Assembly: GCA_003170935.1 (NCBI GenBank)
Contig: PMYA01000165.1
Coordinates: forward strand, 4,080 to 15,394
Length of the DNA: 11,315 nucleotides
Source: Methanobacteriota archaeon
GTDB taxonomy: Archaea; Halobacteriota; Bog-38; Methanoflorentales; Methanoflorentaceae
Reading direction: 5' to 3'
The first letter of the stretch is position 1, and every line of letters starts with the position of its first letter. Position numbers and translations under genes: made by a program. Below the pieces are notes generated by a model. The model made no database searches. It saw only the letters and a program-made list of their open reading frames with translations, and had not been told where the DNA came from. Positions 1 to 6,175 of this stretch are shown here, piece by piece.

Positions 1-683
1 GCCTCAAGCAAAACGTTGCCGCGGAGGCCTAGCTCCTTTAATTTGTAGACTGCCGCGCTGATCTCATCAACGCCCATGTTGTCGAGCATGATGATGTCTG
101 CTCCAAGCCGTGCCGCTTTGACGCACTGGTCGATGGACTCGACTTCAACCTCCACTTTCTTCGTAAAGAACGCCTTTTTTTGCAGAGCCTCTTCCATGGA
201 GATCACTTGTAGGTGGTTATCCTTAAACAGATAAGACTCCGAAAGCGTGTAACGGTGGGGGTCACCTCCGCCGATCGCGACAGCCTTTTTCTCGTAAAAA
301 CGGAAGCCCGGGGTTGTCTTACGGCTCGCGGCTATCGTAACGCTGCCTGCGGCTTGCACACAACGACGCGTTACAGTGGCGATCCCACTCATGCTGCTCA
401 GGAAGTTAAGGGCAACCCGTTCAGTGACAAGGATACCTCTTACACGTCCTGCGATATGTATAATTTTATTTCCTTTGTTGATAGGGTCTCCGTCACTGTA
501 TAGTGGCTCCGTAATGAGATTGTAGTAGGCAAAAATGCTTTCTGCCTCTGACAACCCTGCTATAACTCCGTCTTCGTGCGCAACTATATCGGCAGACCCG
601 TCGATGTCAGGAAGGAGGGCGGTCGTGATGTCGCCAAATCCTTTATCCTCAGCCAAAAATCTCTCAATGTCGTGTGAATTCAA
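1..683 (-). CDS. nadC: Nicotinate-nucleotide pyrophosphorylase (carboxylating), 3' end outside window
   Basis: Quinolinate phosphoribosyltransferase: converts quinolinate and PRPP to nicotinate mononucleotide, CO2 and pyrophosphate in de novo NAD synthesis; cytosolic. Reading the minus strand gives 227 complete codons of the roughly 275-285 usual for the family. Seen: FGDITTALL near residue 16, ERVALNFLSSMSGIAT at 88-103, SRKTTPGFR at 120-128, EKKAVAIGGGDPHR at 131-144, FKDNHL at 153-158, then VEVEVES and ADIIMLDNM; these are the substrate-binding and barrel-strand motifs of NadC. The start is a TTG: an in-frame TAA lies 36 bases upstream with no ATG or GTG between. GGTGATCC, complementary to the archaeal 16S 3' end, sits directly before it. 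Divergent from nadX across 48 bp. No frameshift seen. The family call is very sure; the exact start is likely. Confidence 0.95.
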   Translation of the reverse strand, partial: MNSHDIERFLAEDKGFGDITTALLPDIDGSADIVAHEDGVIAGLSEAESIFAYYNLITEPLYSDGDPINKGNKIIHIAGRVRGILVTERVALNFLSSMSGIATVTRRCVQAAGSVTIAASRKTTPGFRFYEKKAVAIGGGDPHRYTLSESYLFKDNHLQVISMEEALQKKAFFTKKVEVEVESIDQCVKAARLGADIIMLDNMGVDEISAAVYKLKELGLRGNVLLE

Positions 684-731
684 AGGATCACCATACGCTT
701 TTCTATCTTTACTACCTTAAAGGGTTTCAAC
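684..731. promoter_or_regulatory. Divergent nadC/nadX control region
   Basis: This 48-bp gap must carry the promoters of both nadC (minus) and nadX (plus). On the minus strand GGTGATCC (positions 684-691) is a strong ribosome binding site for the nadC TTG. CCTT-A-AAGG at 715-723 is a short inverted repeat that reads CTTTAAGG on the minus strand. It could be the nadC TATA element, which would put the transcript start about 8 nt before the TTG. nadX has no clear Shine-Dalgarno sequence, only AGGGT at 721-725, so its mRNA may be leaderless or nearly so. The promoter assignments are inference from spacing. Confidence 0.5.
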
Positions 732-1526
732 ATGATCGTTGGAATTATTGGATGTGGCGCTATGGGAAACGAAATTTGTCGCGCGTTAAGCGGTGATAGC
801 TTCCCCGGTGAACTGCTATTGTTGGATCGGCACCTTGATCGTGCACAGCATCTGGCAGACATTAGCGCCGCCGCGACTGCTGTCGCATCGCTGCAACAGA
901 TAGTTGAAGGCTCCGATCTCGTCGTTGAGTGTGCTTCTGTCCAAGCAGCGCGCGACATCGCGCTCAGCGTTTTAAAGAAGGGTAAGGACCTGATGGTACT
1001 CAGTGTCGGTGCGCTAGTTGACGCAGATTTTCGACAAAGTATTTATGAAGCAGCGCGCGCAAACAAGTGCTGCGTATACATCCCGTCAGGCGCCATCGGG
1101 GGCATTGACGCACTTCTTGCGGCATCGCAGGGAGCAATCAATCGGGTGACGCTCACGACAACCAAGCCTTCTAAGGGTCTTGAAACAGCGCCCTACGTTT
1201 TAGAAAATGATGTGAATCTGACCCTCCCTGGCCTAATATTCGAAGGAACGGCTAACGAGGCGATTGCAGGGTTTCCGCAGAACATTAACGTCTCGGCAAC
1301 GCTTGCTTTAGCGGGGGTTGGATTCGAGAAAACGATCGTTCGCATCGCAGTTGATCCCTCATACACCCATAACGTGCACGTAGTTGAGGTTGAAGGGGAG
1401 TTTGGAACTTTTACTGCCCGATTTGAAAACGTTCCGACCGAAAACAAGCGCACGAGCAAACTCGCCGCATACTCGGCGGTTGCGACTCTTAAGAGAATCA
1501 TCGATCCAGTTAAGCTTGGAACGTGA
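732..1526 (+). CDS. nadX: L-aspartate dehydrogenase NadX
   Basis: Oxidises L-aspartate to iminoaspartate with NAD(P)+, the first step of quinolinate and NAD synthesis; it replaces the oxygen-linked oxidase NadB and is typical of anaerobes. The 264-residue length is normal. Seen: Rossmann loop GCGAMG at 7-12, DLVVECAS at 62-69, IPSGAIGGIDAL at 117-128, FPQNINVSATLALAG at 181-195, and HNVH at 213-216, which holds the likely catalytic histidine. The conserved tail motif ENKRTSKLAAYSA spans 237-249. The ATG at 732 puts the nucleotide-binding strand right at the N terminus, as in the family. It is divergent from nadC, giving two NAD-pathway genes back to back, and is followed closely by the lipid prenyltransferase gene. 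NadA, the next enzyme, is not in the window. Very confident. Confidence 0.95.
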   Translation: MIVGIIGCGAMGNEICRALSGDSFPGELLLLDRHLDRAQHLADISAAATAVASLQQIVEGSDLVVECASVQAARDIALSVLKKGKDLMVLSVGALVDADFRQSIYEAARANKCCVYIPSGAIGGIDALLAASQGAINRVTLTTTKPSKGLETAPYVLENDVNLTLPGLIFEGTANEAIAGFPQNINVSATLALAGVGFEKTIVRIAVDPSYTHNVHVVEVEGEFGTFTARFENVPTENKRTSKLAAYSAVATLKRIIDPVKLGT

Positions 1527-1567
1527 GAATCCATTCGAAGAGACGGAAACTTGGTTGTGCCGGGCTT

Positions 1568-2398
1568 ATGCGAGCACGAATCTACACATATATTGCCGAG
1601 ATACGACCTGCAAACTGCCTCATGGCAGCAGCTGCAGCGCTAATCGGCATCTTGGTTAGCAAAACGACGCTCTCTTTTGGGCTCATTGGCCCTGGCGTTC
1701 TAACGTTTGTCGTCATATTTCTTGTGACCGCAGGCGGGAACGTCATCAACGATTACTTTGACATTACGATTGACAAGGTCAATAAGCCTGACCGGGCCCT
1801 CCCAAGCGGGCAGATAACACAGAGGGGCGCCCTGCTCTACGCTATCACGCTTACGCTTTTCGGCGTTGCAGTTGCTCTTTTTATAAACCCTTTATGTCTT
1901 GGGCTCGCTACGTTGAGCGCCATCCTACTTGTGCTTTATTCGTGGAAGCTGAAGCGAACTGCACTTTTTGGCAACCTGCTCGTTGGATACTTGACAGGGT
2001 CAGTCTTTCTCTTCGGAGGCGCAGCGGTATCTGCGATTTTTCTTCCGGGACTGCTCTTTTTAAGCGCGATGTTGGCGATCACATCGCGCGAAATCGTAAA
2101 AGACGTCGAGGATCTCCAAGGAGACAAGCGAGTTGGAGCGTCGACACTGCCTATCCGTTACGGAGTCTCTCCCTCTCTTACGCTGGCGGCGTTGTTTATG
2201 CTTGCTGCCGTTGCTATAAGCCCACTACCTTTCGTCACTTCAATGCTAGGTTTTGCGTACCTCGGAATCGTCATGTTGGCTGATTTAATTCTATTATACG
2301 GCGTATCGCTGGCGCGTAACGCTCCTTCAAGAGCATCAGCCCTCATTAAGTACGGAATGCTCGTCGTTTTGCTCGCTTACGTTATAGGTGCGATCTGA
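1568..2398 (+). CDS. UbiA-family prenyltransferase, probable (S)-2,3-di-O-geranylgeranylglyceryl phosphate synthase
   Basis: Integral membrane enzyme that adds the second geranylgeranyl chain to geranylgeranylglyceryl phosphate, the second ether bond of archaeal lipids. With the ATG at 1568 it is 276 residues. Seen: EIRPANCLMAA at 11-21, typical of DGGGP synthases; the first Asp motif NDYFDITIDKVNKPDRALP at 61-79; the second motif DVEDLQGDKR at 179-188 preceded by SRE; and about eight hydrophobic helices ending in LLAYVIGAI. An upstream in-frame GTG at 1523 overlaps the nadX stop as GTGA and would add 15 mostly basic residues. I prefer 1568 because family members begin about 7-13 residues before the RP motif, but neither start has a strong ribosome binding site. 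Probably co-transcribed with nadX. Other UbiA substrates are possible, but the N-terminal motif and archaeal context favour DGGGP synthase. Confidence 0.85.
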   Translation: MRARIYTYIAEIRPANCLMAAAAALIGILVSKTTLSFGLIGPGVLTFVVIFLVTAGGNVINDYFDITIDKVNKPDRALPSGQITQRGALLYAITLTLFGVAVALFINPLCLGLATLSAILLVLYSWKLKRTALFGNLLVGYLTGSVFLFGGAAVSAIFLPGLLFLSAMLAITSREIVKDVEDLQGDKRVGASTLPIRYGVSPSLTLAALFMLAAVAISPLPFVTSMLGFAYLGIVMLADLILLYGVSLARNAPSRASALIKYGMLVVLLAYVIGAI

Positions 2399-2413
2399 GC
2401 GTAAAGAGGAGCC

Positions 2414-2429
2414 AAAAAGGCTAATAGCC
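2414..2429 (-). terminator. Possible hypF terminator: short hairpin plus T run
   Basis: On the minus strand, 70 nt past the hypF stop, the sequence reads GGCT-ATT-AGCC followed directly by TTTTT. This is a 4-bp stem with a U tract, and archaeal RNA polymerase can stop at U runs alone. On the plus strand the same bases follow the prenyltransferase gene but carry no T run, so polarity favours hypF. The stem is short and no energy was calculated. Confidence 0.4.
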
Positions 2430-2463
2430 ACGCGTGAAGGCGCCTAACAGGCAACGTATGAGC

Positions 2464-2477
2464 CGCTAGTTTTAGCG
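2464..2477. other. Small perfect hairpin in the convergent gap
   Basis: CGCTA-GTTT-TAGCG forms a 5-bp perfect stem with a 4-nt loop, midway between the convergent prenyltransferase and hypF genes. It could help end transcription or stabilise the 3' end of either mRNA. It has no adjoining T run, so the role is a guess. The rest of the 100-bp gap (2399-2498) shows nothing else recognisable. Confidence 0.3.
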
Positions 2478-2498
2478 AATTCTCAGCAAGGAACGTAG

Positions 2499-4757
2499 TT
2501 ATAGCGTCAAACCGCGGTCGCCACTTTTGACCATAGCGGTAAGCACAGCTTGGCCGAATGAAATCCCTCCGTCCCCTCTAGGCACTTTCGTGTTCGTAAA
2601 GAGTCTGAACCCGTGCGCGTCGCACACCTCGACTATGGTCTTGACGATTGCTTTGTTATAGGCGACGCCTCCCGATAATCCGATGTTGTTTATTCCCGCC
2701 GATTCTGCTGCTTCCACGGCAATCGTCGCGATGCCTCGTGCAAGTGCAGCTTGGGCCGAGGCGGCAATGTTCTTAACGCTTTTACCTCCCTCTTTCGCGT
2801 GGAGCACCTCTGCAAGCAGTGGGCGCGTGTCTAAGACCTTCCGTTTTTGGTAGGTCGTTATTTCGAGAGGAAGTGAAACGTCGGGATGCCCGTAGTGTGC
2901 CACTGCTTCCAACGTCATGGCAGACTCTCCGTCATATGTCCTTTTTTGGCATATGCCCAATGCTGAGGCAACTGCATCGAGCACCCGCCCAGTGCTTGAG
3001 GTCATCGCTACGTTCACGCTTCGTTCAATTTGCTCCAAAAGAATCAACGATTCGAGTTCACTCAGGCCTAACGAAGTGAGCGTTTTTGTAAGCTTGTGGA
3101 CTTCGAAAATACTGTGAAGAATGCCGGCAACCATTCGAACAGGATATCTGGTTGCTAAATCTCCGCCCGGCATAGGGACGGGAATGAGGCTGCCAACTCG
3201 TTCAAGGGTCGGTGAAAACACCTCCCCACCCCAGATGGTGCCGTCCCACCCATAGCCTACGCCATCAATAGCGATGCCTATAAGGTCCCTGGGTGCTCCT
3301 TCGCCAAAGAGTGATGCAATGTGGGCCTGATGATGCTGAACGGCGTATGTCTCTCCGAGTTCGGTAGCTAAACGCGTAGAACGCAACGTCGGATGGTAGT
3401 CATGCGCTATAACGCTTACATCGACACCGCTCATGGAGACAAGATTGTGGACTGAGGTTTCGAGGTAATCGAAGGTTTTCGGCTTATTGATGTTGCCCAC
3501 GTGTTGGCTGACGAAGCACCGTCCGTCTTTATAGGTCGTTACCGTTGCGTTCATCTCAGCCCCCAGCGCGAGTATGTTCTTATCGTAGTATACGGGTACT
3601 GCGAAAGACGTGGGGGCATAGCCGCGCGACATCCTAATAAACGCAGGCTGGTCGAGCACTCTCATAACCGAGTCGTCACAGCGGTTGACGATGCGCCGGT
3701 TGTGCAGCAGGAAGAAATCAACTTTGTGACGTAAATTCGCAAGTGCGTCGTCTATGGCGATAATCATCGGTTCGCCCGGAATATTCGCACTCGTCAAAAT
3801 AAGTGGTTGATCTACTATGTCAAAAATAAGGTGGTGCAGGCCGCTATATGGCAGCATTACGCCCATGTTATGAAGATTTGAGACCTCCCCGAACGTGCCC
3901 TCATCGCGTTTGTCGAGTACCATAATGGGTCGTTTGGCTGATGTGAGACGGATGCGCTCCACTTCGTTCACGTTAAGGTTATGCTCCACCCACGCCTCAT
4001 TCGGCGCCATAATCGCAAGGGGTTGTTTTGTTCTCCCAAGCCGCCGTTTGAGTTCAACTGCGGAATCGAAGATGCACGCGAGATGAAATCCACCAATCCC
4101 TTTTATCGCTAAAATGTGGCCTGCAAGGAGCAGTTTTCCGGCGGTGCGTATTGGTTCATTCAAGCGTTTTAAATCTCCATCGAGCAGCGCAAGAGTAGGG
4201 CCGCAGCGTTCGCATGCGATGGTTTGAGCGTGATGCCGTCGGTCTTGTGGGTTGCGGTACTCCTTTTCACATTCGGAGCACATTGGAAAGTCAACCATTG
4301 AGGTGGTCTCACGGTCGTACGGAAGTCGCTCAGTGACGGTGAATCGTGGCCCGCAGTTAACGCAAGAGGTGGCCCAATACCCTTCGTACCTGCTGCTCTC
4401 TCTCAAATCGCGTAGGCAATCGTCACAGGTGGCTACGTCAGGTGAAGTGAAGCCGAATTCACCTTCACCGCTTGAAGCAATCGAAAAATCGGTGTATCCG
4501 TATGGGTGGTGCCATTCAACATGAACGTCGTCGATGCGCGATATGGGCGGACCTTGTTTGAGCAACGCTATCAACCGAACGATAGCATCGTATGATCCCT
4601 CGACGTTGATGTCAACGTGCGCGCCGAGGTTCTTGACGTAGCCAGTCAGATGCAGCTCAACGGCGTGCTTGTAAACGAAAGGCCGAAAACCGACCCCTTG
4701 CACAACGCCCTTTACGCGGATTTTCGCTCTGGAGCGTTTGTTCGCTCGCTGTTTCAT
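2499..4757 (-). CDS. hypF: Carbamoyltransferase HypF, [NiFe]-hydrogenase maturation
   Basis: Uses carbamoyl phosphate and ATP to carbamoylate the C-terminal cysteine of HypE, the first step in making the cyanide ligands of [NiFe]-hydrogenase iron; cytosolic. At 752 residues it is full length. Domain order: acylphosphatase-like at about 11-100 (GVVQGVGFRPFV with Arg25, and Asn43); double zinc finger with C111/C114, C132/C135, C160/C163 and C182/C185; YrdC-like domain at about 200-385 (AIKGIGGFHLAC, SAKRPIMVL, LTSANIPGEP, RMSRGYAP); Kae1-like carbamoyltransferase domain at about 395-752 (VQHHQAHIASLFGE metal motif at 473-486, IAIDGVGYGWDG, GLSGGVAYNK, DGGISFGQAV). All key motifs are intact. The ATG at 4757 has no clear ribosome binding site, but a TATA box lies about 35 bp upstream. 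No other hyp or hydrogenase genes are in view, so it is a solitary maturation gene. It implies hydrogenases elsewhere in the genome. Confidence 0.95.
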   Translation of the reverse strand: MKQRANKRSRAKIRVKGVVQGVGFRPFVYKHAVELHLTGYVKNLGAHVDINVEGSYDAIVRLIALLKQGPPISRIDDVHVEWHHPYGYTDFSIASSGEGEFGFTSPDVATCDDCLRDLRESSRYEGYWATSCVNCGPRFTVTERLPYDRETTSMVDFPMCSECEKEYRNPQDRRHHAQTIACERCGPTLALLDGDLKRLNEPIRTAGKLLLAGHILAIKGIGGFHLACIFDSAVELKRRLGRTKQPLAIMAPNEAWVEHNLNVNEVERIRLTSAKRPIMVLDKRDEGTFGEVSNLHNMGVMLPYSGLHHLIFDIVDQPLILTSANIPGEPMIIAIDDALANLRHKVDFFLLHNRRIVNRCDDSVMRVLDQPAFIRMSRGYAPTSFAVPVYYDKNILALGAEMNATVTTYKDGRCFVSQHVGNINKPKTFDYLETSVHNLVSMSGVDVSVIAHDYHPTLRSTRLATELGETYAVQHHQAHIASLFGEGAPRDLIGIAIDGVGYGWDGTIWGGEVFSPTLERVGSLIPVPMPGGDLATRYPVRMVAGILHSIFEVHKLTKTLTSLGLSELESLILLEQIERSVNVAMTSSTGRVLDAVASALGICQKRTYDGESAMTLEAVAHYGHPDVSLPLEITTYQKRKVLDTRPLLAEVLHAKEGGKSVKNIAASAQAALARGIATIAVEAAESAGINNIGLSGGVAYNKAIVKTIVEVCDAHGFRLFTNTKVPRGDGGISFGQAVLTAMVKSGDRGLTL

Positions 4758-4787
4758 TTAGATCAAATTGACATGATTCGTCTTGTG

Positions 4788-4797
4788 TTTTATAAGC
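4788..4797 (-). promoter_or_regulatory. TATA box of hypF
   Basis: On the minus strand this reads GCTTATAAAA, a good archaeal TATA element centred about 35 bp before the hypF ATG. Transcription would start about 25 bp further on, leaving a leader of roughly 10 nt without a Shine-Dalgarno sequence. Inference from consensus and spacing. Confidence 0.6.
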
Positions 4798-4825
4798 ACG
4801 CCCCTAAATAATGTCTTCTTGGGTT

Positions 4826-4846
4826 CAAAAAGGTTTAATAACCTTA
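4826..4846 (+). promoter_or_regulatory. Regulator promoter with palindromic operator candidate
   Basis: A perfect inverted repeat, AAGGTT-TAAT-AACCTT (4830-4845), encloses a TATA-like TTTAATAA. It is preceded by a purine-rich CAAAAAGG stretch that could serve as BRE. It lies 29-44 bp before the ATG at 4874, where a promoter should be. A dimeric winged-helix protein bound here would block TBP, so autoregulation by the adjacent gene is a natural reading. A second TATA-like TTATATAA lies at about 4853-4860, too near the ATG at 4874 but fitting a GTG start at 4895. The palindrome is seen directly; operator function is inference. Confidence 0.5.
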
Positions 4847-4873
4847 GCAGCGTTATATAATGCAGGTAGTCAT

Positions 4874-5377
4874 ATGAACAACAGGACCCGCATAGTGAAT
4901 GACCCTGCTGATTTGGTCCCGCTCTTGCAAGTTTTTAAGTCCGACTCTCATAAGCGGGTGTTTAGCTCATTACTCAATGGGTGGAAAACTGAGAATGAGC
5001 TTGAAGAGATACTGCAGGAAGAAATTTATAATAGCCTCGAGATGCTCAAGAAAATCGGTCTTATCGAGAGCAAGTGGCGGATGCCTGAGCCAGGACATAC
5101 CCCGCAGATAGAGTACCACACCTGTTACTCGAAGCTTCGGGCTGACTTTCAGTGTTCCATCTCTGACATGAGTGACCTTATTCGTATAGCGATCACTGAT
5201 GATGAGGGCCTTCGCAACGTCGCAGATGCGATGGAATGCGAGGTAAAAAATGGCAATTGTTCCGTTCAAAACCTTTCACGCACGTTGAACCAGAGTCCTA
5301 CCTTCCTTAGGGGCATCGCGAAGCGATCACAACATCTTGTGGTCAAGGGTCATCGATTTGAGCTGTCAAAAAGATAG
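4874..5377 (+). CDS. Winged-helix transcriptional regulator (ArsR-like)
   Basis: Probable DNA-binding regulator of 167 residues. Residues 9-17 (NDPADLVPL) lead into a winged helix at about 24-68 (SHKRVFSSLLNGW, TENELEEIL, NSLEMLKKIGLIESKW). The C-terminal part at about 128-165 (CSVQNLSRTLNQSPTFLRG, then LVVKGHRFEL) looks like a second helix-turn-helix unit. Cysteines at 84, 94, 122 and 129 might bind metal or respond to redox, but no known motif is complete. The frame is also open from an ATG at 4811, which would add 21 residues. I prefer 4874 because AGGT lies 6 nt upstream and the longer form would translate through the promoter-like palindrome. A GTG at 4895 is a third option. Divergent from hypF, and 15 bp before the next regulator. 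Effector and targets unknown. Confidence 0.7.
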   Translation: MNNRTRIVNDPADLVPLLQVFKSDSHKRVFSSLLNGWKTENELEEILQEEIYNSLEMLKKIGLIESKWRMPEPGHTPQIEYHTCYSKLRADFQCSISDMSDLIRIAITDDEGLRNVADAMECEVKNGNCSVQNLSRTLNQSPTFLRGIAKRSQHLVVKGHRFELSKR

Positions 5378-5392
5378 TCTTTTTTTGCGTCG
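5378..5392 (+). terminator. T run between the two regulator genes
   Basis: Seven consecutive T residues (5380-5386) follow the stop of the first regulator gene by two bases, within a 15-bp gap. Archaeal RNA polymerase terminates at such U tracts, so part of the transcript could end here, lowering expression of the downstream genes. No hairpin is seen. It also leaves the next gene's ATG (5393) without a Shine-Dalgarno sequence. Confidence 0.4.
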
Positions 5393-6175
5393 ATGAAGAA
5401 AGGAAAGAGCACTAAGATGCAGGTGCTCGTCGAAGTAGCTGCGCTTCAACCTAAAATCAGGCAAAAAGAAATTGCTGACCGGGTCGGAGTAACTCCTCAA
5501 GCCGTCTCTGAATATCTCAAGGAGCTTGTTACGGACGGCTCCGTGAAGTTTAATAAGCGCGGACAATACGAAGTCACCAAGGCGGGCATCGAGCTCATCA
5601 TCGAATGGACTAACGAGCTCAACAATTACATCCGATATGTCACTGAGGACATCGTAGGAAAGGTGGCCATTTGGACGGCCGTTGCTGAAGAAGACGTCAG
5701 CAAAGGCACCAAAGTTGCACTAAGGATGCGCGACGGGATTCTGCACGCGTTTTATTCTAATAATAAGTCATCGTATGCACATGGGACGACGATAGGCGAT
5801 GCGCGCAAAGGAGATGACGTGGGGGTAGAGCATTTAAGTGGCATCATCCCGATGGATAGAGTCCATGTTACGATCGCCGTGGTTCCCAGAGTTCAACGCG
5901 GCGGGTCAGCAGCTGTTGACATTGAAGCGCTTAAAAAAGTAGCTGAAAATAAGCCCGTCGCAGTTCTGGGATTGGAGGCGCTCGTATCCGTAAAAAAGGT
6001 GGGCATCTCTCCACTTATCCAATACGCAGCTGTAGAAGGCGTCATTGAAGCTGCTTTTCGGGGGCTCTCAACGGTCATAGTTGCAGTTGATGAGGCAGTG
6101 CCCCCGCTGATCGCGGAGCTTCTGTCCCGCGATATTTCCTACGAATCGATTGATCTTAGTGCAGGAAATCAGTAG
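5393..6175 (+). CDS. MarR-like winged-helix protein with uncharacterised C-terminal domains
   Basis: 260 residues. The N-terminal winged helix at about 8-65 is clear (QKEIADRVGVTPQAVSEYLK at 24-43, then DGSVKFNKRGQYEVTKAG), so DNA binding is likely. The rest is not a standard MarR dimer domain. Residues 85-170 form a compact beta-rich segment (VGKVAIWTAVA, KGTKVALRM, VHVTIAVVP). Residues 185-257 alternate strands and helices (KPVAVLGLEALVSV, STVIVAVDEAVPP, ISYESIDL), as in ligand-binding alpha/beta folds. I recall similar proteins annotated only as MarR-family or DUF proteins in methanogens and haloarchaea, so the family name is from memory. The ATG at 5393 has no ribosome binding site; an in-frame ATG at 5417 has AGGA 12 nt upstream. 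The stop abuts the helicase ATG with no gap, so the two are almost surely co-translated. The C-terminal region may sense a metabolite. Confidence 0.75.
   Translation: MKKGKSTKMQVLVEVAALQPKIRQKEIADRVGVTPQAVSEYLKELVTDGSVKFNKRGQYEVTKAGIELIIEWTNELNNYIRYVTEDIVGKVAIWTAVAEEDVSKGTKVALRMRDGILHAFYSNNKSSYAHGTTIGDARKGDDVGVEHLSGIIPMDRVHVTIAVVPRVQRGGSAAVDIEALKKVAENKPVAVLGLEALVSVKKVGISPLIQYAAVEGVIEAAFRGLSTVIVAVDEAVPPLIAELLSRDISYESIDLSAGNQ

Noticed and set aside
213..503. A 96-codon plus-strand reading frame near the left end
   Set aside because: It lies antisense to nadC, whose catalytic motifs are intact over the same bases.
680..958. A 92-codon minus-strand frame ending at the nadC start
   Set aside because: It is antisense to the Rossmann domain of nadX and has low-complexity composition; its last codons merely overlap the nadC leader.
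1523..1567. GTG at 1523 as the prenyltransferase start
   Set aside because: Kept only as an alternative: it adds 15 basic residues not expected in the family, although the GTGA overlap with nadX is attractive.
2399..2498. A small RNA gene or tRNA in the longest gaps
   Set aside because: No tRNA arms, box elements or k-turns are visible and all gaps are about 120 bp or less.
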